Shown here one piece after another: positions 27,242-35,989 of a stretch of 64,000 nucleotides of DNA. The position numbers and the translations under genes were made by a program. Source of the DNA: Alphaproteobacteria bacterium (GTDB lineage Bacteria > Pseudomonadota > Alphaproteobacteria > Micropepsales > Micropepsaceae); NCBI GenBank assembly GCA_019241645.1, contig JAFAWQ010000043.1, positions 124,001 to 188,000 on the forward strand. Reading direction: 5' to 3'. How positions within the stretch are numbered: position 1 is the stretch's first letter; every line of letters begins with the position of its first letter. Under the pieces are notes generated by a model, which ran no database searches, had not been told where the DNA came from, and worked only from the letters and a program-made list of their open reading frames with translations.

Positions 27242-28183
27242 TCAGGCTTTCCGCGGTTGTCGCGTCCTTGCTTTCGTGTTGCCTGACAGCAGGTTATCGA
27301 CCTTGCGCTGCAGCGCCTGGGCATCGAAAGGAGCGCGCACTTTCGCGTCATTGTCGAAATACACGAAGACGTCCCTGCCGATCGCTCGCATGGCCTTGCC
27401 GGGATGCGCAAAATCACCGACGCGTAGCTCGCCTCCCTTCGCCCATTCCACTATGCGGTTAGCCCAGCCGTCCAGCGCCTTTGATCCATAACCACTAGCG
27501 TAAAGCTGTTTGGAACCATGCAGGCGGCAGTACACAAAATCCGACGTCACATCGAACAGCAGCGGCCAATCGACGGTATCCGCTACCACAAGCGCCACGC
27601 CGTATAGGCGCAGCAGTTCGACAAACTCGCGGCAGCGAAAGCTGTCGTGCCGAATCTCCACAGCGTGGCGCAGTGGGCGGTTGGCGCCACCTTTTAAACA
27701 TGCGCGTCCCGCAATACGGTGATCGTGCCGCCGCGCGAGCTTCGCCGCAGATTGTGTGTCGCGAGGCAGCAGCGAGAAGAAAGGCGCCAGCTTCTCGACG
27801 CTGAAGCGAACGTTGGGTGGCAGTTGCCAGAGAACGGGACCCAGCTTCTCGCCAAGTGCCAGCATGCCATTGCCGAAGAAGTTGGCGAGCGGGGTTTCCG
27901 CACGTGTCAGCTTCAGCATATGCGTGATGAAGCGCGGTCCTTTCACCGCGAACATGAAATGATACGGCGTTTGATCGCGCCAGGCGCGAAAAGACGAGGG
28001 CCGCTGGAGCGAATAGAAGGTGCCGTTGACCTCCACAGTGCGGAACGTTTTGGCGGCGAACGCCAGCTCGTCCTTCTGTCGCAGGCCGTCTGGATAGAAC
28101 ACGCCACGCCAACCATCGTAGCGCCAGCCGGAAATGCCGATACGGATCTCGCCGAGCCTGGTCACGTCATCTGAATGCAACAC
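27242..28183 (-). CDS. DUF72 domain-containing protein
   Basis: A 313-residue TIM-barrel-like DUF72 (YecE) protein. It begins with the typical GISGWRYDGWRGVFYP and continues with TFRTVEVNGTFYSLQRPSSF, KGPRFITHMLKL and LWQLPPNVRF. A histidine/arginine-rich HAVEIRHDSF follows, and the C-terminal DVFVYFDNDAKVRAPFDA is conserved in the family. The biochemical role of the family is unknown. It stands between convergent HAF-repeat and downstream AAA ATPase genes, apparently monocistronic. Confidence 0.88.
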   Translation of the reverse strand: MLHSDDVTRLGEIRIGISGWRYDGWRGVFYPDGLRQKDELAFAAKTFRTVEVNGTFYSLQRPSSFRAWRDQTPYHFMFAVKGPRFITHMLKLTRAETPLANFFGNGMLALGEKLGPVLWQLPPNVRFSVEKLAPFFSLLPRDTQSAAKLARRHDHRIAGRACLKGGANRPLRHAVEIRHDSFRCREFVELLRLYGVALVVADTVDWPLLFDVTSDFVYCRLHGSKQLYASGYGSKALDGWANRIVEWAKGGELRVGDFAHPGKAMRAIGRDVFVYFDNDAKVRAPFDAQALQRKVDNLLSGNTKARTRQPRKA

Positions 28184-28237
28184 TCAGCGCAGCGTTCCAG
28201 CCTCCATAAGCGCTGGAGCGGCGCGAAGGGCGGCCAA

Positions 28238-29713
28238 TCAGTTGCTCACGGGCCGCGTGCTGTTTGCGCTCGCCGATTCCTTTTCCACGGTAAGATTGCC
28301 GATTGCCATCGCAATCAGGTCCGGACGAAAGCGCGGTGGAATATTCTCGAACTTGCAGGCTGAGAGAACCTGATCGACGATGAACCTGGGTTGGTAACTG
28401 GCGAGAGGAACACCGCCCAGTTCCTGTAACGCGGCTATAACAGAATTGGTCACCTGCTCTTCGGCCTGAAGACCACGTAGTGCGGAAATCGCCTGGAAGA
28501 TTTGCCTGAAATCTTCCCGGCTTGGCGCGCCAACTTCAAGCTTATAGGGAATGCGACGCAGGAACGCCGGATCCATGAGGTCTTTCGGAGTCAGATTGGT
28601 GGAGAAGATCACCAGTTCATCGAAAGGCAAGCAGAAGCTCTTTCCGGTGTGCAGCTTGAGATAGTCGACGCGGCGTTCCAGGGGTACGATCCAGCGATTC
28701 AGAAGCGCCTCCGGGCTGACGATCTGCCGCCCAAAATCGTCGATCATGAAGATGCCATTGAGCGCCTTCACATGCAGCGGCGCCTCATAAAACTTGGCGA
28801 GCGTATTGAAGCTCAGGTCCAGCATTTCGAGTGTGAGCTCGCCACCGGCCACGATAAACGGCCGCTTGCACGCCACCCAGCGACGGTCGAAATCATCGCG
28901 ACGCAATCCGGCCAGCCGGGCTCCGGTGCTCTCGGCGCCATTTTGCGCAATGGGCTCGTGCACGCCGGGATCGAACACCTTGATGATCTGGCCCTCGACT
29001 TCAAAACAGTATGGAACGTAAACGACATTGCGGAACACGCGTCCGATGCGTTCTGCGAAACTGGTTTTGCCGTTTCCCGGAGGGCCATAGAGCAGCATCG
29101 ACCGCCCCGAATTGATTGCCGGGCCTACTTGGCGAATGAAGGCATCGGGCACGATCATGTCGGCGAATGCGGCTGCGATGGATTCGCGATCTACGCGTTC
29201 GTTTGTGATTCTCTGGCGCTCGATGCGTTCGCAATATTCGGGAAGCGGCACGGGCGCCGGCCCGACATACTGATTCTGATTAAGTGCATCGACTGCCCAA
29301 TGCTTGCCTTTTTCGGTTACGGCGAAGCGGAGCTCCGATGTGACCCGCAGTCCCGCAGCCCCGAGCACTTCGAGCAGTTTTCTTTCTTTCGCCTGCTCCA
29401 ACAGCAGCTGAACGACGCGATTCGGCAATTTTGTGATCTCGGCAACCGCGGAGGCTGTTTCGGCGCCGGCGGCATACATGGCCTTCATCGTCAGATTGAG
29501 CAAATCCATGACCGGCAAGCCGGTGTCCTCGATCGTCGCCGGGGGGCTGGGAGCCTCTTGCATAATGGCTTCGAGGTCGGCGGATGTGAGCTTGCCCGAT
29601 GCAACAAGTATGTCGCCCAATCGGCCGCCCATGGCTTTCTGGTGTTCGAGCGCGGCGGCAACGTCGTCTTGCGTGATAAGCCCCTTGGCCACCAAAATGT
29701 CGCCGACTCTCAT
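28238..29713 (-). CDS. MshEN-AAA ATPase of unknown function
   Basis: A 491-residue ATPase. Residues 1-50 carry two short repeats (MRVGDILVAKGLITQDDVAAAL and GDILVASGKLTSADL) typical of the type II secretion ATPase N-terminal (MshEN) domain, a known c-di-GMP-binding module in some ATPases. A helical linker follows. The AAA core has Walker A GPPGNGKTS (210-218), Walker B IFMIDDFG (321-328), sensor 1 STN (371-373) and arginines RR at 386-387. No secretion genes are nearby, so it is probably a free-standing regulator or remodeller. Nucleotide-dependent action is inferred. Confidence 0.78.
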   Translation of the reverse strand: MRVGDILVAKGLITQDDVAAALEHQKAMGGRLGDILVASGKLTSADLEAIMQEAPSPPATIEDTGLPVMDLLNLTMKAMYAAGAETASAVAEITKLPNRVVQLLLEQAKERKLLEVLGAAGLRVTSELRFAVTEKGKHWAVDALNQNQYVGPAPVPLPEYCERIERQRITNERVDRESIAAAFADMIVPDAFIRQVGPAINSGRSMLLYGPPGNGKTSFAERIGRVFRNVVYVPYCFEVEGQIIKVFDPGVHEPIAQNGAESTGARLAGLRRDDFDRRWVACKRPFIVAGGELTLEMLDLSFNTLAKFYEAPLHVKALNGIFMIDDFGRQIVSPEALLNRWIVPLERRVDYLKLHTGKSFCLPFDELVIFSTNLTPKDLMDPAFLRRIPYKLEVGAPSREDFRQIFQAISALRGLQAEEQVTNSVIAALQELGGVPLASYQPRFIVDQVLSACKFENIPPRFRPDLIAMAIGNLTVEKESASANSTRPVSN

Positions 29714-29934
29714 AAACTGGCCTCCAAGGCGCTTTTTAAGGACGTTGGCGGAAATGGGCCAAGGGCCGCCCCCTATTCAACCGCAGAGCGGCTTAACAGC
29801 GGGTTGCCAAGCGGATCGAGAAAGGCAAATGAGCGGCGCGTTTGCCCGTCAGGCCTGCGTTATATCAGGGTGTCTTGCGAACCGGCATCAGAGCGCACAG
29901 GGTCCGGGAAGCTGCTGAAAAAGGAAGCAAACGC

Positions 29935-30735
29935 GTGCGTCCCTGGCTGGCAAGGCTGAGTTTCGCGGCGTTCGTGCTGGCCGCGCTGACCGGCGCCATC
30001 GCGGCCGTTGGAACGCGTTTTGATGTCTGGTCGCCTACCTTCGGCCTATTCCATCTTTTTCCCTGGTGCATCTGCCTGGGACTCATGGCCTTTGTGCTCG
30101 GCGTCGTCTGGGCGCTGTGGGCCATGGCAGCCAATCGCGGCGAAGCTGCCCGGTACGGTACTATCGGGCTGGTCGGCGCGACTTTTCTGATTGCCGTACC
30201 GCTGTACGACGCCGCAATGGGATGGACTTCGCCGGCGATTCGAGACATTTCAACGGATGTCAACACTCCGCCCCAGTTTATTGCCTTGCAGGCGCGACGC
30301 CAGGCATACGCGCGCAGCCGACCTATAACGCCTGCCGATTACGACGGCCCAAAACTGGCGCGCGGACCCAATGGAAAAACCGCAACCGCGGCAGCGCTGC
30401 AGAAGAAATATTACAGCGACATTCGCACGCGGGCCGACCTTACCTCGCCCGAAAAGCTATTCGATCGGGCCGTGAAGACAGCCCATCGAATGGGATGGGA
30501 TGTTATCGCGGTAGTCCCGGAGCAGGGCCGTATCGAGGCTACAAGCACCAGTCTCTGGTTTGGGCTTAGCGATGACATCGCCATTCGTGTCAAAGGCGCG
30601 GGCGTCGGCGCGCGCCTGGATATCCGTTCAAAGAGCCGGGATGATTTGTCGGCCGGACCGTTCGGCGCTTCAGACATGGGCCGCAATGCCGCGCATGTGC
30701 GGGCATTTCTGAAAACTCTGTCCGACACCTACTGA
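29935..30735 (+). CDS. DUF1499 domain protein with N-terminal membrane region
   Basis: A 266-residue protein. I chose GTG 29935, seven bases after an AAGGAAG ribosome site, rather than the ATG of the track ORF 31 codons upstream. Three hydrophobic helices occupy about residues 10-90. The C-terminal 130 residues resemble DUF1499 (KYYSDIRTRADL, then AVKTAHRMGWDVI, RIEATSTSLWFGLSDDIAIRV and SKSRDDLSAGPFGASDMGRNA). DUF1499 proteins are usually small and lack the membrane part. The function is unknown. It ends two bases before the convergent MBL hydrolase. Confidence 0.75.
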   Translation: MRPWLARLSFAAFVLAALTGAIAAVGTRFDVWSPTFGLFHLFPWCICLGLMAFVLGVVWALWAMAANRGEAARYGTIGLVGATFLIAVPLYDAAMGWTSPAIRDISTDVNTPPQFIALQARRQAYARSRPITPADYDGPKLARGPNGKTATAAALQKKYYSDIRTRADLTSPEKLFDRAVKTAHRMGWDVIAVVPEQGRIEATSTSLWFGLSDDIAIRVKGAGVGARLDIRSKSRDDLSAGPFGASDMGRNAAHVRAFLKTLSDTY

Positions 30736-30737
30736 AC

Positions 30738-31643
30738 CTATCCGGCTGGCGTCCAGCAGTCCGCCTCTCGCCGAACCCGGCCTTCGGCCTGCAGCTGGAG
30801 CAGGTGCGCGAGAACGGTGCGGGACGCAGCGGGATGCAGGCGGGGATCCACATCGGCATACAAACGCGCCACGATGTCCGGGATGGTCGTTCCCCCCTCG
30901 CGCAGACAGACAACAATTTGGGCTTCCCGTTCGAGCCGGTGCTGAAGATACGCCTTCAGAAAGGGCTTGGAGTCACGGATCGGGCCGCCATGCGTAGGAT
31001 AGAGGATGCGGTCATGGCGTGCCAGCAATTTGCGCAATGAGGCAACATATAGCGCCATGTCGCCATCGGGCGGCGCCACCACCGTGGTGGACCAGCCCAT
31101 CACGTGGTCGCCGGTGAACAGCGCCTTCTCCCCGCGCAGTGCATAGCACATGTGATTGGAGGTGTGACCAGGCGTGTGAAGGCACTCTAGGGCGAAATCC
31201 CCACCTGCGATGACATCGCCATCGCGCACGGCGACATCAGGAACAAAGTTTAGGTCTCCAGCCTCCTCGGCCTTGGCATCATCGCCCATCCCTGAACCAT
31301 GTGGACCGAAGCCGTAGGTTTTTGCACCTGTCCACTCCTTGAGCTGTTGCGCCGCCGGAGAGTGATCGGAATGTGTGTGCGTGATGAGAATGTGCGTGAC
31401 GTGCTTGTCCCGAAGCGCGTGCCTGAGGGCATCGAGATGTTCCGGGACAAGAGGCCCCGGGTCGATAACTGCCACCTCGCGTGAAGTGTCGCCAGCCTCT
31501 ACAATGTAGACTCCGGTTCCACGGAAAGTGAATGGACCGGGATTATGCGCCAGCAGCCGGGATACCGTCGGCGAGAGCCGTTGCAATTCTCCATACGGCG
31601 CATTGAACGAGCGATCGAATGGGATCGTCACTTCGGGTCGCAA
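30738..31643 (-). CDS. MBL-fold metallo-hydrolase with C-terminal winged helix (LACTB2-like)
   Basis: A 301-residue metallo-beta-lactamase fold protein. The metal site HTHSDH lies at 89-94, with further ligands in HTPGHTSNH and FTGDHVMG. The last 65 residues form a winged-helix-like segment (EAQIVVCLREGGTTIPDI...VLAHLLQLQAEGRVRRE) as in LACTB2, so a hydrolase acting on RNA or a thioester is possible. It overlaps the end of the upstream small membrane protein gene by 16 bases. A cytoplasmic location is inferred from the lack of a signal peptide. Confidence 0.87.
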   Translation of the reverse strand: MRPEVTIPFDRSFNAPYGELQRLSPTVSRLLAHNPGPFTFRGTGVYIVEAGDTSREVAVIDPGPLVPEHLDALRHALRDKHVTHILITHTHSDHSPAAQQLKEWTGAKTYGFGPHGSGMGDDAKAEEAGDLNFVPDVAVRDGDVIAGGDFALECLHTPGHTSNHMCYALRGEKALFTGDHVMGWSTTVVAPPDGDMALYVASLRKLLARHDRILYPTHGGPIRDSKPFLKAYLQHRLEREAQIVVCLREGGTTIPDIVARLYADVDPRLHPAASRTVLAHLLQLQAEGRVRREADCWTPAG

Positions 31644-31981
31644 GTATGGCGGGACTGAATCCGCGCGCGGCGGTGAATTGCATGCGGTCGTGTGCGATGA
31701 ATCATCAGTTTTATTCTTAATGGGACGCGATGCACGAACCGCTCAAAGACATGCGATAGCCATTCGAAACGATGACGAAGATACTGCAGCCGCCGGCGCA
31801 TCGCTTTCGAATGCGTGGTCAGAATTGCGAGCCCCGTGAGCAACGGCATCATCCCAACCAGGGGAATTGGAATTGGCGCCGGCAGCAATACCAGGCCTGC
31901 GACAACCAGTCCCCATCCAAGCGCAAGCCAACAGGTTTTTTGCACAGGTCCGTTCCGTGTCCCGACCGCCGTAAGCGACAT
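31628..31981 (-). CDS. Small membrane protein upstream of the MBL hydrolase
   Basis: A 117-residue protein with two hydrophobic segments rich in Pro/Gly (LLPAPIPIPLVGMMPLLTGLAIL) followed by a strongly basic tail (SKAMRRRLQYLRHRF...). The layout resembles TIGR02611/PGPGW-type transmembrane proteins, but this is weak. It overlaps the MBL hydrolase by 16 bases on the same strand, which supports its being a real, co-translated gene. The function is unknown. The next 140 bases upstream show nothing else I can identify. Confidence 0.5.
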   Translation of the reverse strand: MSLTAVGTRNGPVQKTCWLALGWGLVVAGLVLLPAPIPIPLVGMMPLLTGLAILTTHSKAMRRRLQYLRHRFEWLSHVFERFVHRVPLRIKLMIHRTRPHAIHRRARIQSRHTCDPK

Positions 31982-32122
31982 CTCCTATCTCCGCATCATG
32001 ACGCCTCTTTGGCGTCCGGGCGACGCTTGCATGCTTCCGTTAACAAATGGATGCGGAGGGGCAGACGTTCCGCAAGGGAAGATGCCGTGCGGGGGGATTC
32101 CTACCGTCTTTCGGCCGGCTGC

Positions 32123-32473
32123 CTAGAAATATGGCCGCCCTTCGAGGGCGCGGACGAGCCCCTTAAGGGTACGATAGAGCACCCAGACCGCGAGACCGAA
32201 CAGAATGGGGAATCCTACAAAGACAAAGCATAGCGGCACCGCCACTACACCCACCACGACCGCAATCCAGAAGGTCTCGATCAGATTCCCAAAATGCGAC
32301 TCCCACAGCGTGCCGCGTGCTTCGCCCCGCTCCACGTAGGCAAGCACCAACGCCACCATGGTGGCGATGTGGAGCGTCGGCCAGCCCAAGAGAAACAAGG
32401 CGTAGCAGAGTATCGCTGTGCCTCGGTACCTTTCGACCAAACCAGCCGGCTGCGGGTGGGAAACATCCGCCAT
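32123..32473 (-). CDS. DUF4870-like membrane protein
   Basis: A 116-residue protein with three hydrophobic helices (about 20-45, 62-84 and 84-104) and the sequence THIATMVALVLAYVERGEARGTLWESHFGNLIETFWIA. This is characteristic of the DUF4870 (YtiP-like) membrane family. Its function is unknown. It is followed by no gene on the same strand for about 140 bases and preceded by the fasciclin gene 131 bases upstream. Confidence 0.72.
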   Translation of the reverse strand: MADVSHPQPAGLVERYRGTAILCYALFLLGWPTLHIATMVALVLAYVERGEARGTLWESHFGNLIETFWIAVVVGVVAVPLCFVFVGFPILFGLAVWVLYRTLKGLVRALEGRPYF

Positions 32474-32603
32474 CGCGTTTCCTTCCGAATCACACGAGAT
32501 GTGGGACGCCCCGTCAGGAGCGTCAAGGCACCCATGCAGACCGGCGAACTAAAGCTTAAGGCAGAGCGAGAGCGAGACCCTCGGACTTCCAAGCTGGCGG
32601 CGC

Positions 32604-33188
32604 CTAGGACCGCGCTTGCTTTCCGGGCAGGAGCACAGCATCGATAACCTGCAGCACACCGTTGCGCTGATGAATGTCGTAGATGGAGATATCGGCCACC
32701 CGGCCTCGCTCATCCATCAGCGCGATGTTGGTCGGGCCATTCAGCATGGCAGTGACCGTATGGCCATCGAGCGTCTTCAACTTCGCTTCGCCGCCATTTG
32801 CGTTGATCATACCGAGTAGAGCCTGCGAGTCGAGCTGGCCTCGCACGACGAGATACCGCGCAGCATGGCGGGCGTCGGTAGCTGCGTCGCGTGATAGCGC
32901 GTTGTAGGCTGCGTTCGTTGGTGCAAAGACGGTGTACTGACCGCCATTCCGGAGCGTGTTGCCAACGCCGGCAGCCATCGCCACCTCCACGAAGGCAGTA
33001 TGCTCCGGCGATCGGGAGATGTTGTCATAGATGCTCGCACCGCTGAGCATCGCCTGGCCGGCTACCATTGGGTTCAGCGCATCGTGCGGAATGTCCGTTG
33101 CAGTCCCATTATCGCTTTTCGTGACCGCGCCGGTGCCCGCGCCAACAACAAGCGCTGCGGCGGCTGCTTTAATTGCCAAATGATGCAT
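32604..33188 (-). CDS. Secreted fasciclin-domain protein
   Basis: A 194-residue protein from the ATG at 33188, with a hydrophobic Ala/Val/Gly-rich signal and one fasciclin (FAS1) domain. The H1-like segment (QYTVFAPTNAAYNAL) and the H2-like GVLQVIDAVLLPG are both present. FAS1 domains mediate adhesion in secreted or envelope proteins. The track ORF starts 45 codons earlier, in sequence that does not look like a signal peptide. The 159 bases upstream to the lectin gene show no clear promoter. Confidence 0.85.
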   Translation of the reverse strand: MHHLAIKAAAAALVVGAGTGAVTKSDNGTATDIPHDALNPMVAGQAMLSGASIYDNISRSPEHTAFVEVAMAAGVGNTLRNGGQYTVFAPTNAAYNALSRDAATDARHAARYLVVRGQLDSQALLGMINANGGEAKLKTLDGHTVTAMLNGPTNIALMDERGRVADISIYDIHQRNGVLQVIDAVLLPGKQARS

Positions 33189-33347
33189 GTCGCGCTTCGA
33201 TCCTCTGCAGGAAGTCAAATGCACGCCAGCGCCGCTGGTTCCGCTCGCCTTAAAGGTGCCCCAATTGTGCTCTGATAAAAAAACGATGCATAGGGAGAAA
33301 AGCAGTAGATTTTGAGAAAGCACGGCAACAATGGGAAGCAGTTCGAG

Positions 33348-33686
33348 CTACTTTCCTTTTGTATGGGTTTCCCAGAGGGCCCTGTTTTGGTCGGCCGTGT
33401 AGATCACCAGATTGCCGTCATCCTGGGCGGCCAGATAAGCATTCGGATGGCCGCCCGTGTCGCTCGCCCAAATGCATTTTCCGCCAGCATCATAGATCGC
33501 CAGATTGCCGTCCGCTTGCATGGCAAGGCGTTCGCCACGCGTACCGCTTTCCCAGACCACACCGTTGTTGCGTACATTCCAGACTTGCAGATTGCCCGAT
33601 GGTGTAAACCACAGGCGGTAATACAGGCCCATGTTCCATGATGTGTCGCGGCGAAATTCTATCGCCTGAAAAAGCACTTTTCCCAT
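33348..33686 (-). CDS. Bulb-type (GNA-like) mannose-binding lectin domain protein
   Basis: A 112-residue single-domain protein. Two intact copies of the monocot-lectin mannose site Q-x-D-x-N-x3-Y occur: QADGNLAIY (57-65) and QDDGNLVIY (88-96). A third, degenerate copy is FTPSGNLQVW. The spacing fits a single beta-prism II fold. Such domains bind mannose or other sugars. No signal peptide is present, so the protein may be cytoplasmic or exported by an unusual route. It stands between the fasciclin gene and folE, with about 115-160 bases on each side. Confidence 0.83.
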   Translation of the reverse strand: MGKVLFQAIEFRRDTSWNMGLYYRLWFTPSGNLQVWNVRNNGVVWESGTRGERLAMQADGNLAIYDAGGKCIWASDTGGHPNAYLAAQDDGNLVIYTADQNRALWETHTKGK

Positions 33687-33801
33687 ACTGTTACAGTCCC
33701 TGATGACTTTATTCTTGCACAGGCATTCGGCCGACCGCCAGAACCATACGGAACCTTACCTTCATGAGGATCGTAACAAAGCCTAGCATATCCCAATCCG
33801 C

Positions 33802-34452
33802 TTAGCGCTCGAGGCTACTCCCTGGATTGCCGATGACGCTCAGGAATTCACGACGCGTGAGCGGGTTCTCGCGGAACTGCCCCAACATCGTCGAGGTGAC
33901 CATAACCACGCCGGGTTTGTGAACGCCGCGCGTGGTCATGCATTGATGCGTCGCCTCGATTACGACGCCAACACCGTCGGGCTCCAGGACGGTTTGAATA
34001 CAATGCGCGATCTGCGCGGTCATTTTCTCCTGCACCTGAAAACGGCGGGCGTAGGCGTCCACGACTCGCGCCAGTTTCGAAATCCCCACCACCTTGGTGT
34101 TTGGCAGATAGCCGACATGAACCTGCCCGATAATGGGCGCGAGATGGTGCTCGCAATGGGACTCGAAGCGAATCCCTTTCAGGGTCACCATTTCGTCGTA
34201 GCCCTCCACCTCCTCGAAGGTGCGGCGCATGTATTCTTCCGGGTCTTGGCTATAGCCGGAAAACCATTCCTCGAAGGCACGCACGACGCGCGCCGGCGTT
34301 TCCCGCATGCCTTCGCGATCAGGATCATCGCCGGCCCACAGGATGAGTGTGCGCAAGGCCCGCTCTGCCTCTTCGCGCGAGGGTCGCGACTCGCGGGGCT
34401 GCGGCCTGACGGAACAGAATGCTGTTTGCTTTGGCTTCAGAATCTGAGACAT
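33802..34452 (-). CDS. folE: GTP cyclohydrolase I
   Basis: A 216-residue enzyme. The zinc ligands C100 and H103 in [10 protein letters not shown] and C171 in HQCMTTRG are intact, as are [13 protein letters not shown] and GVHKPGVVM. It converts GTP to dihydroneopterin triphosphate, the first step of folate or tetrahydropterin synthesis, in the cytosol. The length is normal. The first 30 residues are an unconserved extension with an RPSREEAE segment. It is 68 bases downstream of apaG. Confidence 0.97.
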   Translation of the reverse strand: MSQILKPKQTAFCSVRPQPRESRPSREEAERALRTLILWAGDDPDREGMRETPARVVRAFEEWFSGYSQDPEEYMRRTFEEVEGYDEMVTLKGIRFESHCEHHLAPIIGQVHVGYLPNTKVVGISKLARVVDAYARRFQVQEKMTAQIAHCIQTVLEPDGVGVVIEATHQCMTTRGVHKPGVVMVTSTMLGQFRENPLTRREFLSVIGNPGSSLER

Positions 34453-34519
34453 GGGCTTTCACGCGAAAAGGCGGCGCGGCGGAGGAATTCCGCCGGACCG
34501 CATCAGATAAACAAGTTAC

Positions 34520-34957
34520 CTAGTGAATCTGACGGCGCTCGTGCGGGCTTTCAAGCAGGAACATTGGGATGTCAACTTCAAAGGACTCTCCCGAAACGTT
34601 CCGCATCATATAACGGCCGCTCATGGCACCGGACGCAGTCGGCAAAGGACAGCCGCTGGTGTATTCGAAGCATTGTCCCGGCTCCAGCACCGGCTGCGCG
34701 CCCACCACGCCAGGTCCCCGAACTTCCTGCCGATGGCCCATTTCGTCGGTGATCTGCCAATAACGCGACATCAGCTGAACCGTGTCGGCACCGCAATTCT
34801 CGATGGTGATGGTATATGACCACAGGAACCGGCTGTCTTCGGGCGAGGACTGATCCGCCAGGAAGGCCGGCAGCACCCGCACGCGAATGGCGCGTGTGGT
34901 CTGCTCGTAAACCGGAAAACGGGTCAGCCCGCCTTCGATCGAGATTTGCCCCTGCAT
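34520..34957 (-). CDS. apaG: ApaG domain protein (Co2+/Mg2+ efflux-associated)
   Basis: A 145-residue ApaG-fold protein. FLWSYTITIENCGADTVQLMSRYWQITD, VRGPGVVGAQPVLEPGQCFEYTSGCPL and GSMSG-like MSGRYMM are the family blocks. ApaG is associated with cobalt resistance and magnesium efflux in some bacteria; its biochemical role is not settled. The start is uncertain: I chose the ATG at 34957, while the track ORF begins at 34993. It lies 66 bases downstream of the OsmC gene on the same strand. Confidence 0.88.
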   Translation of the reverse strand: MQGQISIEGGLTRFPVYEQTTRAIRVRVLPAFLADQSSPEDSRFLWSYTITIENCGADTVQLMSRYWQITDEMGHRQEVRGPGVVGAQPVLEPGQCFEYTSGCPLPTASGAMSGRYMMRNVSGESFEVDIPMFLLESPHERRQIH

Positions 34958-35023
34958 CTGCCCAATATCATGGCAGATTTTCCACATTTGCAAGACGTGA
35001 GACGCCGGTCCCTGAACGATAAC

Positions 35024-35479
35024 TCACAGGCGTGCTTCCACAGTCACGTCGGTGCGGACGGAGCTGGCAATGAAGCATTCGTGGTGCGACTGGTGGTGGA
35101 TCTCGCCCAGAGTGGCGCCGTTCATTTTCGTGTCCGGCGCAAATCTCACGCCAGGACGCAAAATCACCCGCGCCATCCACAACTTTCCATCCGGGCCTTT
35201 CTCCAGAAAGCCAACCGCTTCGTCCTCGTAGGCATCGACCAAGAGCCCCTTGCGGGCACAGATCGCCAGGAATGTGAGCATATGGCAGCTGGACAGTGAC
35301 GCTACAAATGCTTCTTCCGGGTCCACACGGTCCGCGTCGCCCCGAAAGGCAGGGGCCGACGAGGCCGGCAAGCGAATGGCGCCGCCCTTGAACGTCATCT
35401 CGTGCGCCCGGTTGTAGGCTTCGTAGGCAAAACTCTGCGTTTGTCTCGTCCACAGGATACCTGCATGATGCTCCGACAT
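35024..35479 (-). CDS. OsmC family peroxide/osmotic stress protein
   Basis: A 151-residue OsmC-fold protein. The redox cysteines C65 (ASLSSCHMLTF) and C135 (SHHECFIASS) are both present, consistent with thiol-dependent reduction of organic hydroperoxides. It acts as a cytoplasmic dimer in the known family. It diverges from the TerB-like gene, with 93 bases between starts, and precedes apaG. I could not find a promoter motif with confidence. Confidence 0.9.
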   Translation of the reverse strand: MSEHHAGILWTRQTQSFAYEAYNRAHEMTFKGGAIRLPASSAPAFRGDADRVDPEEAFVASLSSCHMLTFLAICARKGLLVDAYEDEAVGFLEKGPDGKLWMARVILRPGVRFAPDTKMNGATLGEIHHQSHHECFIASSVRTDVTVEARL

Positions 35480-35572
35480 GCCGCTGCGCTGCCTTTGCTC
35501 AACAATGTGTCCAGGAACCGGTACGCGAGCCGTTCTTGCCGCGCAACTCTCCCGTGCCTAAGGTCGGCAGCG

Positions 35573-35989
35573 ATGAAACCCCTCAATCATCACTCCGCCC
35601 TCATCTATGTGATGGTGATTGTCTCGGCCGCGGACGGCGTCATGAGCGACCGCGAGCTTCACGCCATTGGCGAAATCGTGAAAACGCTGCCGGCGTTTCG
35701 TGGCTTCGAGCAGCACCGGCTGTTGCCCGTAGCGCAGGAATGCGCCGCCATGCTGCGCGAGCCGGACTCCCTCGATGCGGTCTTGAGCCTGGTGCGGGAG
35801 GCCCTGCCGCACGCTTTGCGCGAAACTGCTTATGCTCTCGCGGTTGAGATCGCGCTCACGGATTCGCGCGTCATGCTGGAAGAGCTGCGCGTGGTTGATC
35901 TGCTGCGTCGCAACCTTGGGCTCGACCGGCTGGTCGCAGCCGCCATCGAACGGGGTGCGAGAGCCCGGTACCAGATCTCCCCGGAATGA
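35573..35989 (+). CDS. TerB-like tellurite-resistance domain protein
   Basis: A 138-residue all-helical protein from the ATG at 35573. SALIYVMVIVSAADGVMSDRELHAI is the TerB signature, with its acidic metal-binding-like residues (ADG...SDRE). Further helices follow to RNLGLDRLVAAAIERG. TerB-fold proteins bind calcium or act in stress responses. The longer track ORF overlaps the divergent OsmC gene and was trimmed. Its stop overlaps the SixA-like gene start by ATGA, so the two are co-translated. Confidence 0.8.
   Translation: MKPLNHHSALIYVMVIVSAADGVMSDRELHAIGEIVKTLPAFRGFEQHRLLPVAQECAAMLREPDSLDAVLSLVREALPHALRETAYALAVEIALTDSRVMLEELRVVDLLRRNLGLDRLVAAAIERGARARYQISPE

Noticed and set aside
28502-29959. 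Plus-strand ORF of 485 residues
   Set aside because: It is antisense to the MshEN-AAA ATPase, which has Walker A, Walker B and sensor motifs.
33735-33762. GGAAC-N17-CGTA on the plus strand
   Set aside because: It has a mismatch in the -10 and no plus-strand gene follows.
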